Of a DNA stretch of 64,000 nt, positions 1-9,136 are shown piece by piece. The stretch lies in assembly GCF_010731655.1 (NCBI RefSeq), contig NZ_AP022619.1, positions 5,642,001 through 5,706,000 on the forward strand, given 5' to 3'. Position 1 is the stretch's first letter. Each line of letters begins with the position of its first letter. The notes under the pieces were generated by a model. The model made no database searches. It had not been told where the DNA came from and was given only the letters and a program-made list of their open reading frames with translations. The translations under genes and the position numbers were made by a program. The DNA comes from Mycobacterium paraseoulense. Lineage in GTDB: Bacteria > Actinomycetota > Actinomycetes > Mycobacteriales > Mycobacteriaceae.

Positions 1-522
1 GCGGCGGAGCTGGTCTTCGGCGGCGATGGCCATGGTTGTGATGGTGCCGCCGTACCCCTCGCTGCGGGCGGCCAGCAGAACGTTCCAGATCAGCGGGTAC
101 ACCGATGCGCCGCCGGCCAGGCCGACACGGTCCAAGTCCTGGTCGATCGAGGCGACGACGGTCAGGTCGACCGAAATCACAAGGACGACCGGCGCTTTGG
201 TGATCGGCGCGACGAAGGTATCGGGGATCTCGGTCCGGTCGATGACGTCCGGTGGCACACCGCTGGGATGGACTGAATTCCAAGGGTTTTCACCCGCCTG
301 TAGTTGAGCGAAGTAGCGGCGGGCGGCGGCCCTACCCAGCTCGGCGAGCCGGCGGCGGGTGTCCGGGTCGCGCACCACCGTGATGTGCGCGCCCTGCCGG
401 TTGCCGCCGCTCGGGGCGAACCGGGCGTTGTCGAAGATGCGTCCCAGCACCTCGTCGGGCAGCGGGTCGTCGGTGAATTCGCGCGCCGCGAAAGTCGTTC
501 GCATGACGTCATAGAGCTCCAT
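1..522 (-). CDS. Nitroreductase family protein (3' end cut by window edge)
   Basis: 174 residues are visible and the C-terminus lies beyond base 1. The N-terminus reads MELYDVMRTTFAAREF and is followed by APSGGNRQG near residue 37; both are typical FMN-contact segments of the nitroreductase fold. Such proteins reduce nitro compounds, quinones or flavins with NAD(P)H in the cytosol; the substrate here cannot be told. The gene starts 7 bp after the Hsp70 stop on the same strand, so the two are probably cotranscribed. The ATG at 522 is the natural start because it leaves no overlap with the Hsp70 gene and begins at the conserved N-terminal helix. Confidence 0.85.
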   Translation of the reverse strand, partial: MELYDVMRTTFAAREFTDDPLPDEVLGRIFDNARFAPSGGNRQGAHITVVRDPDTRRRLAELGRAAARRYFAQLQAGENPWNSVHPSGVPPDVIDRTEIPDTFVAPITKAPVVLVISVDLTVVASIDQDLDRVGLAGGASVYPLIWNVLLAARSEGYGGTITTMAIAAEDQLRR

Positions 523-529
523 GCCCGCG

Positions 530-2059
530 TCACGCGCTCGCGGAGGCGTGGCGCTCCAGGCGAAAGGTGCGCTTGAATCCGGCCGGCTGCGTCGTCAGGG
601 TCACTTCCACCGCGCCACTGGGGGCGATGACGTAGCGCTCCTCGACGTCGGGCCCGTCGCGCCACCGGCCGACCGGCTGCCGCCCGAGATCGTTCCTGTC
701 GTGCAGGGCAGGGTCGAACGGGAAGAGGACCGGGTCGTAGGGCGTCACGTCGCCGTCGGGCCGGCCGTTGACCAGGCGGCTGCACTCCACGAATCGGAAG
801 TGGCCGATGTTGTGCGCGGCCCGATAGGTGCGCTTCACCACCAGCGGGGTGTGCCCGTCGGCGGGCAGGGGGACGTCCTTACACACGATCGGGTCGAAGA
901 CGACACCCGCACCGGCTTCCGCCTCCCGGAACACCCCAAAGTTGCGCGAGAAGCGTTCGGAGAGAGCGAAATCGGACTCCTTGTCGAGAAAGACGGCCAG
1001 ACCGATGGCGGTGGCCGCGAACGGGTGCGGCGAGCGTTTCACCCGCTTGTCGCCGAAGGTGGTGCGCAGCATCCGTGAAACCAGCGGGAAGCTGCCCGCG
1101 CCACCCACCACGTAGATGCCGGCGACCTCCGACCACGTCACGTCGCGGCCGCCGCCGGCCGAATTGCGCAAGACGCGGTCGAGCAATCGCATCGTCTTGT
1201 CGACGAGCGGCGCGCACGCCGCATAGACGTCGTCGACCGGGCACGAGAACGGGGGCCGGTCGGTGCCGTCGACCCCCGTCAGGTCCACCAGGAAGCGGCG
1301 CGTCTGCGGCCCGACGGCCTCCTTGCGGGCGGCGCACTCCTCCCGCAACAGCTCACGGGCGGCGGCGTCCACGCCGGACAGCTGCGAGCGCGCCAGGACG
1401 AGCTCGACGATCGCCTCATCGAAGTCGTCACCGCCCAGGCGCTGAATGCCCTCACTGATGACGACCTCGTTCGCGTGCCCGGTCATCTTGAGCAGCGACG
1501 CGTCGAAGGTGCCCCCGCCCAGGTCGTAGATGAGGACGTACTCCCGTTTGGCGGTGATCGTGGAGCGGTACCGGTGCGCGTATTCGAGGCTTGCCGCGGA
1601 CGGCTCGTTGAGCAGCGCCGCGACGTGGAAACCCGCCGCGACGAAGGCGTCGAGGGTCAGCAGGCGCTGGGCGCTCGAGGCGTTGGCCGGCACGCTGATC
1701 GCGGCCTCGATGTCTTCCCCCGCGATGAGGCTGGCGTTGGAGCGGCGCAGCAGGTCGGTTTTCAGCTGGGCCAAAAAGCCGGTGAGCAGGTCGGCCAGGC
1801 GATGGCTGCGGCCGACCAGGCTCACCTCGGTCTGGGGCCCGGCCTCGTTGAGTAGTCGTTTGAACGACCGCAGCACCGACCACCCCGGGTCGTGGCGCAC
1901 CGCGGCGGCCTCGGCGCCGAACCGCAGCTCCCCGGCGGCGTTGGCCGCGACCATCGACGGCCACGCGTCGACCCCATCAAAGGAGATGACCGGGTAGTTG
2001 CCCCGGTCGACGGCCGCAACGACGGTGTGCGTGGTGCCAAAGTCGATGCCGACCCTCAT
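530..2059 (-). CDS. Hsp70 family protein (DnaK-like ATPase, orphan)
   Basis: 509 residues. The protein begins MRVGIDFGTTHTVVAAV, the phosphate-1 loop of the Hsp70/actin ATPase fold. The other landmarks are present: IYDLGGGTFDASLL near residue 177 (phosphate-2) and VVGGAGSFPLV near residue 318 (adenosine motif). The ATPase domain takes about the first 370 residues. The remaining roughly 140 residues are shorter than the DnaK substrate-binding region and end without a lid-like helix bundle, so this is a divergent Hsp70 and not the housekeeping DnaK. No dnaJ or grpE lies nearby. A TAAGAT -10-like box at 2071-2066 (minus strand) sits six bases from the ATG, so the mRNA could be leaderless. A nitroreductase gene follows directly. 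Confidence 0.9.
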   Translation of the reverse strand: MRVGIDFGTTHTVVAAVDRGNYPVISFDGVDAWPSMVAANAAGELRFGAEAAAVRHDPGWSVLRSFKRLLNEAGPQTEVSLVGRSHRLADLLTGFLAQLKTDLLRRSNASLIAGEDIEAAISVPANASSAQRLLTLDAFVAAGFHVAALLNEPSAASLEYAHRYRSTITAKREYVLIYDLGGGTFDASLLKMTGHANEVVISEGIQRLGGDDFDEAIVELVLARSQLSGVDAAARELLREECAARKEAVGPQTRRFLVDLTGVDGTDRPPFSCPVDDVYAACAPLVDKTMRLLDRVLRNSAGGGRDVTWSEVAGIYVVGGAGSFPLVSRMLRTTFGDKRVKRSPHPFAATAIGLAVFLDKESDFALSERFSRNFGVFREAEAGAGVVFDPIVCKDVPLPADGHTPLVVKRTYRAAHNIGHFRFVECSRLVNGRPDGDVTPYDPVLFPFDPALHDRNDLGRQPVGRWRDGPDVEERYVIAPSGAVEVTLTTQPAGFKRTFRLERHASASA

Positions 2060-2245
2060 CGCGCAATCTTAGGACCGCGCTGGGGGCTTGAAACAAGCTT
2101 TTTGGCCGGCGCGCCGCGGCCGGACAAGTCCTCGAGTTGACGGCCACCGGTCGCTTCTTCCGATGACTTTGGCCCCTAGGCCGCCGTGCTCGACGCAGCG
2201 ACGATGACCGCATCGAAAAGATTGCGTTTGTTTCAGGAGGCCCCC

Positions 2246-2641
2246 GTGATCGAGATCCTCAACGGCTTTCCCGACGACGTGGCCGCGTTCGCCATTCATG
2301 GGCACGTGACCAAGGCCGATTACGACGCGGTGCTGATACCCAGCTTCGAAGACAAACTGACCCGGCACAAAAAAGTCCGGATATATTGCGAAATCGCGCC
2401 TGACTTAACCCTTCTTGACCCGACTGCGGTATGGGCCGACTCGAAATTCGGCGTCGACCACTATTTCGACTGGGACCGGTGCGCGATCGTCAGCGACGTG
2501 CAATGGGTGAAACACGTGGCGAAATTCACCGAACTTCTGGGCTTTCTCTGGCCCGGGAAGTACCGTACGTTTTCCAAGGCGGAGGCTGAACAAGCGCGCC
2601 AATGGGTTTCCGAACCCGGCGGTCGGCGCGGGGTCGCGTGA
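2246..2641 (+). CDS. SpoIIAA-like / STAS-related protein
   Basis: 131 residues, starting at a GTG (2246) with a strong CAGGAGG ribosome site at 2234-2240. An upstream ATG at 2186 is open but has no such site. The sequence starts MIEILNGFPDDVAAFAIHGHV and contains a DYDAVLIPSFED segment, the pattern of the SpoIIAA-like (PF11964) family of small STAS-fold proteins. The function of that family is unknown; membrane or lipid-surface roles have been suggested. The stop codon overlaps the GTG of the secreted CAP protein gene (GTGA at 2638-2641), which implies translational coupling. Confidence 0.75.
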   Translation: MIEILNGFPDDVAAFAIHGHVTKADYDAVLIPSFEDKLTRHKKVRIYCEIAPDLTLLDPTAVWADSKFGVDHYFDWDRCAIVSDVQWVKHVAKFTELLGFLWPGKYRTFSKAEAEQARQWVSEPGGRRGVA

Positions 2642-3135
2642 AATTGCGCGAGGCCGTTCGTTGCTGCGCCGTTCTCCTCGGCGGCGCGGCACTCGCCTGC
2701 ACGCCACTGGCGAACGCGGACAACAAGCGGCTCAACGACGGAGTCGTCGCCAACGTCTACACCGTCCAGCACAACGCCGGATGTACCAACGACGTGCGGA
2801 TCAATCCGCAACTGCAACTGGCGGCGCAATGGCACACCGACGATGTGCTCGTCAACCGCGCGCTCGACGGTGACATCGGTTCCGACGGCTCGACTCCGCA
2901 GGACCGCGCGGTTGCCGCGGGCTACGGGGGCAGCGTCGCCGAGACCGTGGCGATCAATCCGGCGCTGGCGATCAGCGGGCTCGATGTCATCAACCAGTGG
3001 TACGGCAACCCCGCCTACCTGGCGATCATGCGGAATTGTGCCTACACGCAGATGGGGGTGTGGTCCGAGAACAGCCTGGACCGCAGCGTGGTGGTCGCCG
3101 TGTACGGCGCACCCGGCGTTCGGGCGCCGAGATGA
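2638..3135 (+). CDS. Secreted CAP-domain protein
   Basis: 165 residues from the GTG at 2638, which overlaps the previous stop. The start VKLREAVRCCAVLLGGAALA is a signal peptide with likely cleavage after ANA near residue 24. The mature part has HTDDVLVNRALDGDIGSDGS, AGYGGSVAET and IMRNCAYTQMGV, which match the CAP (cysteine-rich secretory/PR-1-like) domain found in many exported mycobacterial proteins. The biochemical activity of these proteins is not settled; lipid or sterol binding is known for some family members. The gene ends in an ATGA overlap with the DUF732 gene. Confidence 0.85.
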   Translation: MKLREAVRCCAVLLGGAALACTPLANADNKRLNDGVVANVYTVQHNAGCTNDVRINPQLQLAAQWHTDDVLVNRALDGDIGSDGSTPQDRAVAAGYGGSVAETVAINPALAISGLDVINQWYGNPAYLAIMRNCAYTQMGVWSENSLDRSVVVAVYGAPGVRAPR

Positions 3136-3494
3136 ATCTTCGCCGGCTGACCGGTCCTGCTGCGGCGGTGGCGGCCCTGCTGTGCACCGGTCCGCCCCCA
3201 GCCCGGGCTGATGCGGTGGCCTACCTCGTCAACGTGACGGTGCGCCCGGGCTACAACTTTCCCAACGCCGACGCCGCCCTCGCATACGGGGACGGCATTT
3301 GCGGCAAGGTGCGGGCGGGGGAGCGTTACGCGCAGATCATGAGGGAGGTCAAGGAGGACTTCGGCAACCCCGACGAGTACCAGGCCTCGTATCTGATCAG
3401 CCAGGCCGTCGGCGAATTGTGCCCCGCCCAGATCTGGCAGCTACGACAATCGGCCGCCGGATACGTTCCGCCGACTGGACCCGTGCCGCAATGA
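3132..3494 (+). CDS. Secreted DUF732-type protein
   Basis: 120 residues from the ATG at 3132, overlapping the CAP stop by four bases. Residues 1-26 are a signal peptide (MNLRRLTGPAAAVAALLC, cleavage after ARA or ADA). The mature part shows the DUF732 pattern NADAALAYGDGICGKVRAGE followed by a second half ending in AVGELCPAQIWQLRQSA. The two cysteines (ICGK and LCPA) probably form the single disulfide typical of this small helical family of exported mycobacterial proteins. The function is unknown. It is the last gene of the three-gene coupled unit that starts at 2246. Confidence 0.85.
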   Translation: MNLRRLTGPAAAVAALLCTGPPPARADAVAYLVNVTVRPGYNFPNADAALAYGDGICGKVRAGERYAQIMREVKEDFGNPDEYQASYLISQAVGELCPAQIWQLRQSAAGYVPPTGPVPQ

Positions 3495-3693
3495 CAACAC
3501 CGGCCCAATATCTCAGCCATTTGTGCGGCCATGAATCATCCTTACTCCGAGCGCATTTGGCGCCCGGGCGGCTAACATCGCGAATTCGTCCGCACGGGTT
3601 GGACGCGTGTTGTACGGTTCCCCACAAGCGACCCCCTGTTGGCCGCACGCGCGTCGCGACGGCCATATTTTCGGGCCGGGGGAGGGATTTGCC

Positions 3694-4461
3694 GTGATGT
3701 CCTCAGAGTCCGTCACCAAACCCCTCCGGTCGGTCGGCGATTTCTTCGCCATGTCGCTCGACACATTCGTGGCGATATTCAAGCTGCCCTTTGCATGGCG
3801 TGAGCTTCTCTTCCAAACCTGGTTCGTGGCGCGGGTGTCGATCATTCCGACGCTGTTGCTGACGATCCCGTTCACCGTGCTCGTCGTTTTCACCATGAAC
3901 ATCCTGTTGGTCGAGTTCGGGGCGGCCGACTTCTCCGGCACGGGCGCCGCGACCGCCTCGGTCACCCAGATCGGACCGGTCGTGACCGTTCTCGTCGTCG
4001 CCGGCACGGGGGCCACGGCGATGTGCGCCGACCTGGGAGCGCGTGCCATCCACGGCGAACTCGACGCGTTACGGGTGATGGGCGTCGACCCGGTTCGCCG
4101 GCTGGCCGCACCCCGGGTGCTGGCCGCCACCGTCGTCGCGGTGTCCCTGGTGTCGCTGGTGACCCTGGTGGGCATGGCCGGTTCGTTCTTCTTCTCGGTC
4201 TTCGTTCAGCACGTCACCCCGGGCGCCTTCGCAGCGGGTCTGACGCTGCTCACCCACCTGCCCGACCTCATCCTCGGTCTGGTCAAGGGGGCGCTGTTCG
4301 GGATGGCGGCCGCTCTGATCGCTTGCTACAAGGGGATTTCCGTCGGCGGCGGCCCGCAAGGCGTCGGCAACGCCGTCAACGAAACCGTCGTGTACTCGTT
4401 CATCGCCCTGTTCGTGATCAACATCGTGGTGACAGCCGTCTACTACACGGGTCCACAATGA
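3694..4461 (+). CDS. YrbE-type permease, first of the mce operon (YrbEA position)
   Basis: 255 residues of the MlaE/YrbE permease family, with about five hydrophobic segments. The conserved core GTGATAMCADLGARAIHGELDA and the C-terminal NETVVYSFIALFVINIVVTA are clear. YrbE proteins form the membrane channel of Mce lipid importers and use the MceG ATPase encoded elsewhere. GGAGG at 3681-3685 is 8 bp before GTG 3694 and 11 bp before ATG 3697; either could be the start. The 199 bp upstream of the start hold a plausible operon promoter (TAACAT at 3572-3577). The stop overlaps the start of the second permease (ATGA). Confidence 0.9.
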   Translation: MMSSESVTKPLRSVGDFFAMSLDTFVAIFKLPFAWRELLFQTWFVARVSIIPTLLLTIPFTVLVVFTMNILLVEFGAADFSGTGAATASVTQIGPVVTVLVVAGTGATAMCADLGARAIHGELDALRVMGVDPVRRLAAPRVLAATVVAVSLVSLVTLVGMAGSFFFSVFVQHVTPGAFAAGLTLLTHLPDLILGLVKGALFGMAAALIACYKGISVGGGPQGVGNAVNETVVYSFIALFVINIVVTAVYYTGPQ

Positions 4462-5315
4462 CCGCCGGCAGCGCGACACACCGGCGATTCGACTGGCTGC
4501 TGCAAGCGGCCGGCCGCGCCGCCGCCGGCTGGAATCGCGTTGGCGCGCAGGTGAAGTTCTACTCGATGGCGGTCACCGAGATGCGGACGGCCTTCTCTCG
4601 TTACGGGAAGGAGATCATCCGGCTCGTCGCCCAGATGAGCCTTGGCACCGGCGCGCTCGCGGTGATCGGCGGCACGGTGGTGATCGTGGGTTTCCTGACC
4701 CTGTCGACCGGCGCGGTCATCGCGGTACAGGGCTATAACCAGCTGTCGGGCATCGGCGTTGAGGCGATGACGGGATTCATCTCCGCCTACGTCAACGTAC
4801 GCATCATTTCACCGGCGGTCGCCGGCGTCGGCCTGGCCGCGACCATCGGCGCGGGCGCCACCGCGCAATTGGGCGCGATGCGGATCGCCGACGAGATCGA
4901 TGCGCTCGAGGTGATGGCGGTGCGGTCCGTCGCCTACCTCGTCTCGACCCGGGTGGTCGCGGGCGTTGTCGTCGTCATCCCGCTGTATTGCGTGGCGGTG
5001 GTATGTGCGTTTCAGGCGGCCCGGTTCGGCACGACGGGCATTTATGGCCAGTCCACCGGGGTCTACGACCACTATTTCCGTACATTTCTCAATTCGACCG
5101 ACTTGCTCTGGTCGTTCGTCACGGTGATCACCGCGGCGAGCGCCGTCATGCTTGTGCACACCTATTACGGCTACACCGCCTCGGGCGGCCCGGCCGGCGT
5201 CGGCCGGGCGGTCGGTCACTCGGTTCGCACTTCCCTCATCGTGTTGACACTGATCGTGTTGGCGATCTCCCTTTCCGTTCACGGCCAGTCCGGCCACTTC
5301 AATCTCTCGGGGTAG
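4458..5315 (+). CDS. YrbE-type permease, second of the mce operon (YrbEB position)
   Basis: 285 residues, start ATG 4458 overlapping the previous stop. Several membrane segments flank the YrbE core ATIGAGATAQLGAMRIADEI, followed by DALEVMAVRSVAYLVSTRV; the C-terminal GGPAGVGRAVGHSVRTSLIV is also typical. It would pair with the 3694 gene product to form the permease dimer of an Mce system. A short gap of 4 bp to the MceA-position gene carries its ribosome site (GGGGTAGGG). A roughly 50-residue hydrophilic N-terminal arm precedes the first membrane segment. Confidence 0.92.
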   Translation: MTAGSATHRRFDWLLQAAGRAAAGWNRVGAQVKFYSMAVTEMRTAFSRYGKEIIRLVAQMSLGTGALAVIGGTVVIVGFLTLSTGAVIAVQGYNQLSGIGVEAMTGFISAYVNVRIISPAVAGVGLAATIGAGATAQLGAMRIADEIDALEVMAVRSVAYLVSTRVVAGVVVVIPLYCVAVVCAFQAARFGTTGIYGQSTGVYDHYFRTFLNSTDLLWSFVTVITAASAVMLVHTYYGYTASGGPAGVGRAVGHSVRTSLIVLTLIVLAISLSVHGQSGHFNLSG

Positions 5316-5319
5316 GGAT

Positions 5320-6759
5320 ATGTCGGAATCGCGCTCGGAGGGCATGCATCCCGCGTGGTGGACACTGATTTTGGTCGTCGCCACCCTCGGCACCATCGTG
5401 TTGACGTCCGCCTTCTACTCCGGGTCGTTCAAGTCGTATGTGCCGGTGACGGTGATATCCGACCGGGCCGGACTGGTGATGGACCGTGGCGGCAAGGTCA
5501 AGATGCGTGGGGTGCAGGTGGGCCGGGTCGCCGAGATCACCACCGGGAAGGAACAAGTCAGCCTCAGGCTGGACCTCTACCCGGACCAGGTCAAGTACAT
5601 CCCTGCGAACGTGCGTGCCCGCATCAGGGCCACGACGTTGTTCAGCGGCAAATATGTCGACCTCGTCTACCCGAGCCGGCCCGCCTCCAAGCGCCTGGCG
5701 GCCGGAGCGGTGATCAGGGTCGAGAACGTCGGCACCGAGGTCAACACCATGTTCGCCAACCTCGTCAAGGTGCTGGACGAGATCGACCCGGCCAAGCTTC
5801 AGGGCGTCCTGTCCGCGCTGGCCGAGGGTTTGCGCGGGCGCGGCGCAATCATGGGCCAGGGCATCACCGACGCGAACGAGGTACTGCGCGAGATCAATCC
5901 GCGGGCCGAGGCCGTCCGCGCGGACATGCGGGCGGTCAAGCGTGTCGGCGACACCTATGGTCCTGCGGCGCAGGACATACTGCGGGTGCTCGACGCGGCC
6001 AGCGTCACCAGCGGCACGGTCAACGATGACTCATCCGCCCTGGACTCGCTGCTCACCGGCGTCATCGGCCTCTCTCGGAGCGGTATCAACCTCGTTGGCC
6101 CCAATAGGGACAACATCATCAGGGCAGTGAATCTGCTCGAACCCACGACGAGCCTGCTGATGAAATACAACCCCGCCTTGACGTGCATGTTGGTCGGCGC
6201 CAAGACCGCCCTCGATACCGGGTACCGGGACGCGATGGGTGGCGCCAACGGCTACTCGCTGATCATCGACAGCACGCCTTTGTTCGGTGCAGACCAATAC
6301 CGGTACCCGCAGAACCTTCCGATCGTGGGCGCCAGGGGCGGGCCCGGCGGTAAGCCGGGTTGCGGATCGCTGCCGGATGTCGCCGCGAATTGGCCACTGC
6401 GTGAGTTGATTACGAACACCGGTTGGGGGACCGGCCTGGATATCCGGCCCAACCCCGGAATCGCCTTTCCCGGATACGCCGACTACCTGCCCGTCACCCG
6501 GGGGATTCCCGAACCGCCCAGCATCCGCTATCCGGGCGGCCCCGCGCCCGGCCCGATCCCGTACCCGGGGGCGCCGCCGTACGGCGCGCCGCAATACGCC
6601 CCAGACGGGACACCGCTGTACCCGGGTCTGCCGCCGGCGCCACCGCCGGGCGCACCGCCCGAACCCGGTTCCCCGCCACCGGGATCCGAGCCGGCCGTGA
6701 TCCCGGCCCCCGCACAGCTGCAGCCCACCCCCACACCGCCACCCCCGCCTGCGCCGTGA
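5320..6759 (+). CDS. Mce family protein, MceA position
   Basis: 479 residues. There is one N-terminal hydrophobic anchor (about residues 11-32), then the MlaD/Mce domain at about 38-120 (DRAGLVMDRGGKVKMRGVQV; FSGKYVDLVYP). A helical region with the MceA-type segment NPALTCMLVGAKTALDTGYR follows, and the last 90 residues are a proline-rich tail. Mce proteins line the periplasmic tunnel that carries lipids to the YrbE permease. The cluster number (mce1-8) cannot be assigned from sequence alone. A 35 bp gap separates it from the next gene, the largest within the operon. Confidence 0.92.
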   Translation: MSESRSEGMHPAWWTLILVVATLGTIVLTSAFYSGSFKSYVPVTVISDRAGLVMDRGGKVKMRGVQVGRVAEITTGKEQVSLRLDLYPDQVKYIPANVRARIRATTLFSGKYVDLVYPSRPASKRLAAGAVIRVENVGTEVNTMFANLVKVLDEIDPAKLQGVLSALAEGLRGRGAIMGQGITDANEVLREINPRAEAVRADMRAVKRVGDTYGPAAQDILRVLDAASVTSGTVNDDSSALDSLLTGVIGLSRSGINLVGPNRDNIIRAVNLLEPTTSLLMKYNPALTCMLVGAKTALDTGYRDAMGGANGYSLIIDSTPLFGADQYRYPQNLPIVGARGGPGGKPGCGSLPDVAANWPLRELITNTGWGTGLDIRPNPGIAFPGYADYLPVTRGIPEPPSIRYPGGPAPGPIPYPGAPPYGAPQYAPDGTPLYPGLPPAPPPGAPPEPGSPPPGSEPAVIPAPAQLQPTPTPPPPPAP

Positions 6760-6794
6760 CGGCCAGCCGACTCAGGTAAACCAGGAGCACCGCT

Positions 6795-7823
6795 ATGAAG
6801 GAGAACCTGCTCGGCGCGATCTGGCGCCTGGCGATCTTCATGGTCGTGTGCACCCTGGGCCTGGTCGCGATGTTGGCGATCTTCGCGCAACTGCGGTTCG
6901 GCAACGAACTGCCGTACAAGGCTCGGTTCAGCAACGTGTCCGGCCTCGAGGTCGGCAACTTCGTCCGCATCGCGGGCGTCGAAGTCGGCAAGGTCAGCAA
7001 GATCTCGGTCGAGGACGACGGCACCGCGGTCGTCGACTTCAGCGCCGACAGCACCGTGGTGCTGACGGAGGGCAGCAAGGCGGTCGTCCGCTACCAGAAC
7101 CTCATCGGCGGCCGCTACCTTGCCCTACAGGAAGGTCCCGGTAGCACAAGGCAACTCAGGCCCGGCGACACGATTCCGCTGGCTCGGACGTCGCCGGCGC
7201 TGGACTTGGATGCGCTGATCGGCGGCTTCCGCCCGTTGTTCCGCGCGCTGGATCCCAACCAGGTCAACACGTTGTCCAGCGAGCTCATCAAAGCATTCCA
7301 GGGCGAGGGTGCAACGATCGGCTCCGTCCTGTCGCGCACCGCCGCGCTGACGAACACCCTGGCGGACCGGGACCAGCTCATCGGTCAGGTGATCATCAAC
7401 CTCAACACCGTTCTGGGCTCGCTCGGAGACCAAAGCGCCCAGTTCGCAAAGACCGTCGACTCGTTGTCCCAGCTGCTGGCGACGCTCGCCGGCCGCAAGC
7501 AAGACATCAGCAACGGGATCGCCTATGCCAATGCCGCAGCCGGTTCGATCGCCGATCTCCTGGCGAAAGGCCGTGCGCCCCTCACGAAGATCCTCAGCGA
7601 CGGCGAGCGGGCGGGTGGCCTCATCCTGTCCGATCGAGACTACTTCGACGACTTCCTCAACACGTTGCCGGACGCCTACCAGATGCTGAACCGGCAGGGC
7701 CTGTACGGCGACTTCTTCAGTTTCTATCTGTGCGAGATGCTCTTCAAGCTGAATGGCAAAGGCGGGCAACCGGTTTACGTCAAGGTGATCGGCCAGCCCT
7801 CGGGAAGGTGCACACCGCGATGA
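6795..7823 (+). CDS. Mce family protein, MceB position
   Basis: 342 residues, ATG 6795 behind AGGAGCACCGCT. An N-terminal membrane anchor (about 7-32) is followed by the Mce domain (ARFSNVSGLEVGNFVRIAGV; YQNLIGGRYLALQEG) and a long helical region in the second half. It lacks the proline-rich tail of its neighbours and ends in a short cysteine-containing segment (LCEMLFKLNGKGG, then SGRCTP), as is usual for MceB. It contributes to the heteromeric lipid-transfer tunnel. The stop overlaps the next start (ATGA at 7820-7823). Confidence 0.92.
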   Translation: MKENLLGAIWRLAIFMVVCTLGLVAMLAIFAQLRFGNELPYKARFSNVSGLEVGNFVRIAGVEVGKVSKISVEDDGTAVVDFSADSTVVLTEGSKAVVRYQNLIGGRYLALQEGPGSTRQLRPGDTIPLARTSPALDLDALIGGFRPLFRALDPNQVNTLSSELIKAFQGEGATIGSVLSRTAALTNTLADRDQLIGQVIINLNTVLGSLGDQSAQFAKTVDSLSQLLATLAGRKQDISNGIAYANAAAGSIADLLAKGRAPLTKILSDGERAGGLILSDRDYFDDFLNTLPDAYQMLNRQGLYGDFFSFYLCEMLFKLNGKGGQPVYVKVIGQPSGRCTPR

Positions 7824-9136
7824 AGTACTTCTCCGAACGCAATCCCCTCGTCGTCGGCGCGATCGGCGTCGTGGTCGTCGCCGGCGCGGTGGCGGCGTCG
7901 CTGACCTATAGCAAGCTCCCTTTCTTCAAATCAGGCAGGGGATACTCGGCATACTTCGCCGAAGCGGGCGGGCTGTTAACGGGTGCCGCGGTGCAGGTTT
8001 CGGGCGTCAAAGCTGGCACGGTGGACAGCATCGCGCTGGACGGTCCACGGGTGCTCGTCACGTTCGAGGTTGACAAGCACATCCGGCTCGGAGATCGCAG
8101 TGAGGCGTCGATCAAGACGAAGAGCCTGCTGGGCGCCAAGATCCTGGAGATCACCACCCGCGGCGACGGCAGGCTGTCCGGGCCGATCCCGCTCGAGCAC
8201 ACCCATGCGCCCTATCAGCTGCCCGAAGCGCTCGGTGACCTCGGCGCCGCGATCAGCGGGATGGACACCAACCGGTTGTCCGAATCACTGGCGGTACTGG
8301 CGGACACCTTTTCCGACACCCCGGCCGACCTGAAGATCGCGGTGGCCGGTGTCGCGCGGTTCTCACAAACATTGAGTGACCGGGACACGCAATTGCGAAA
8401 TCTCTTGGCCAACGCCAACAAAGCGACCACCGTGTTGTCGCAGCGCAGTGACCAGATAGCCCGTCTGATCGCCGACAGCAACGCGCTGCTCGTGCAATTG
8501 CAGGGCCAGAGCCGCGCGCTGGACCAGATCTCCGGCAACATCGCGGCGATGAGCCGGCAGATCAAGGGGTTCATCGCCGACAACCGGCAGACACTCAAGC
8601 CGGCGTTGGACAAGCTCAACGAGGTCTTGGCGATCGTCGACAACCGCAAAGAACGAGTGCGACAGGCGATCAAGAAGTTCGATGACTATGCGCTGTCGCT
8701 CGGCGAATCAATGTCCACGGGTCCATGGTTCAACTTCTACATCGCCAACCTGATCCCTGGTCAGTTCATCCAGCCCTTCGTCGACGCCGCGTTCTCCGAT
8801 CTGGGCCTGGACCCGAATGTGCTGCTGCCGTCACAACTCTCCGATCCGCAGGTCGGCCAGCCGGGAACACCTGCCCTGCCGGTACCGTTCCCCCGCACCG
8901 GTCAGGGCGGCGAGCCGAGGCTGAACCTCCCGGACGCGATCATCGGCAAGCCGGGTGACCCGCGCTACCCCTACCGTGAGCCGCCCCCCGCGCCGCCGCC
9001 GGGTGGACCGCCGCCGGGGCCGCCACCGCTCGCCCCGGGGCAGACGGCCCCACCACCGGCGCCGCCTTCGCCGTCGCCGGTGTACGTGCCGGCGCCGGGG
9101 GAATCGCCTTCACCGCCGAAAGCCGGTGAAAGATGA
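7820..9136 (+). CDS. Mce family protein, MceC position
   Basis: 438 residues from ATG 7820. It has an anchor at about 9-30, then an Mce domain (FAEAGGLLTGAAVQVSGVKA; IKTKSLLGAKILEITTRG) and a long alpha-helical stretch with heptad-like spacing (residues about 130-300) that should form part of the coiled tunnel. The last about 75 residues are almost only P, G, A, S and charged residues, suited to span or bind the cell wall. It is coupled on both sides by four-base start/stop overlaps. Confidence 0.92.
   Translation: MKYFSERNPLVVGAIGVVVVAGAVAASLTYSKLPFFKSGRGYSAYFAEAGGLLTGAAVQVSGVKAGTVDSIALDGPRVLVTFEVDKHIRLGDRSEASIKTKSLLGAKILEITTRGDGRLSGPIPLEHTHAPYQLPEALGDLGAAISGMDTNRLSESLAVLADTFSDTPADLKIAVAGVARFSQTLSDRDTQLRNLLANANKATTVLSQRSDQIARLIADSNALLVQLQGQSRALDQISGNIAAMSRQIKGFIADNRQTLKPALDKLNEVLAIVDNRKERVRQAIKKFDDYALSLGESMSTGPWFNFYIANLIPGQFIQPFVDAAFSDLGLDPNVLLPSQLSDPQVGQPGTPALPVPFPRTGQGGEPRLNLPDAIIGKPGDPRYPYREPPPAPPPGGPPPGPPPLAPGQTAPPPAPPSPSPVYVPAPGESPSPPKAGER

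Noticed and set aside
2086..2103. GCTTG-AAA-CAAGC followed by five T as a terminator
   Set aside because: No plus-strand gene ends upstream; it lies in the promoter region between the Hsp70 and SpoIIAA-like genes. It also lacks the HspR (HAIR) arms.
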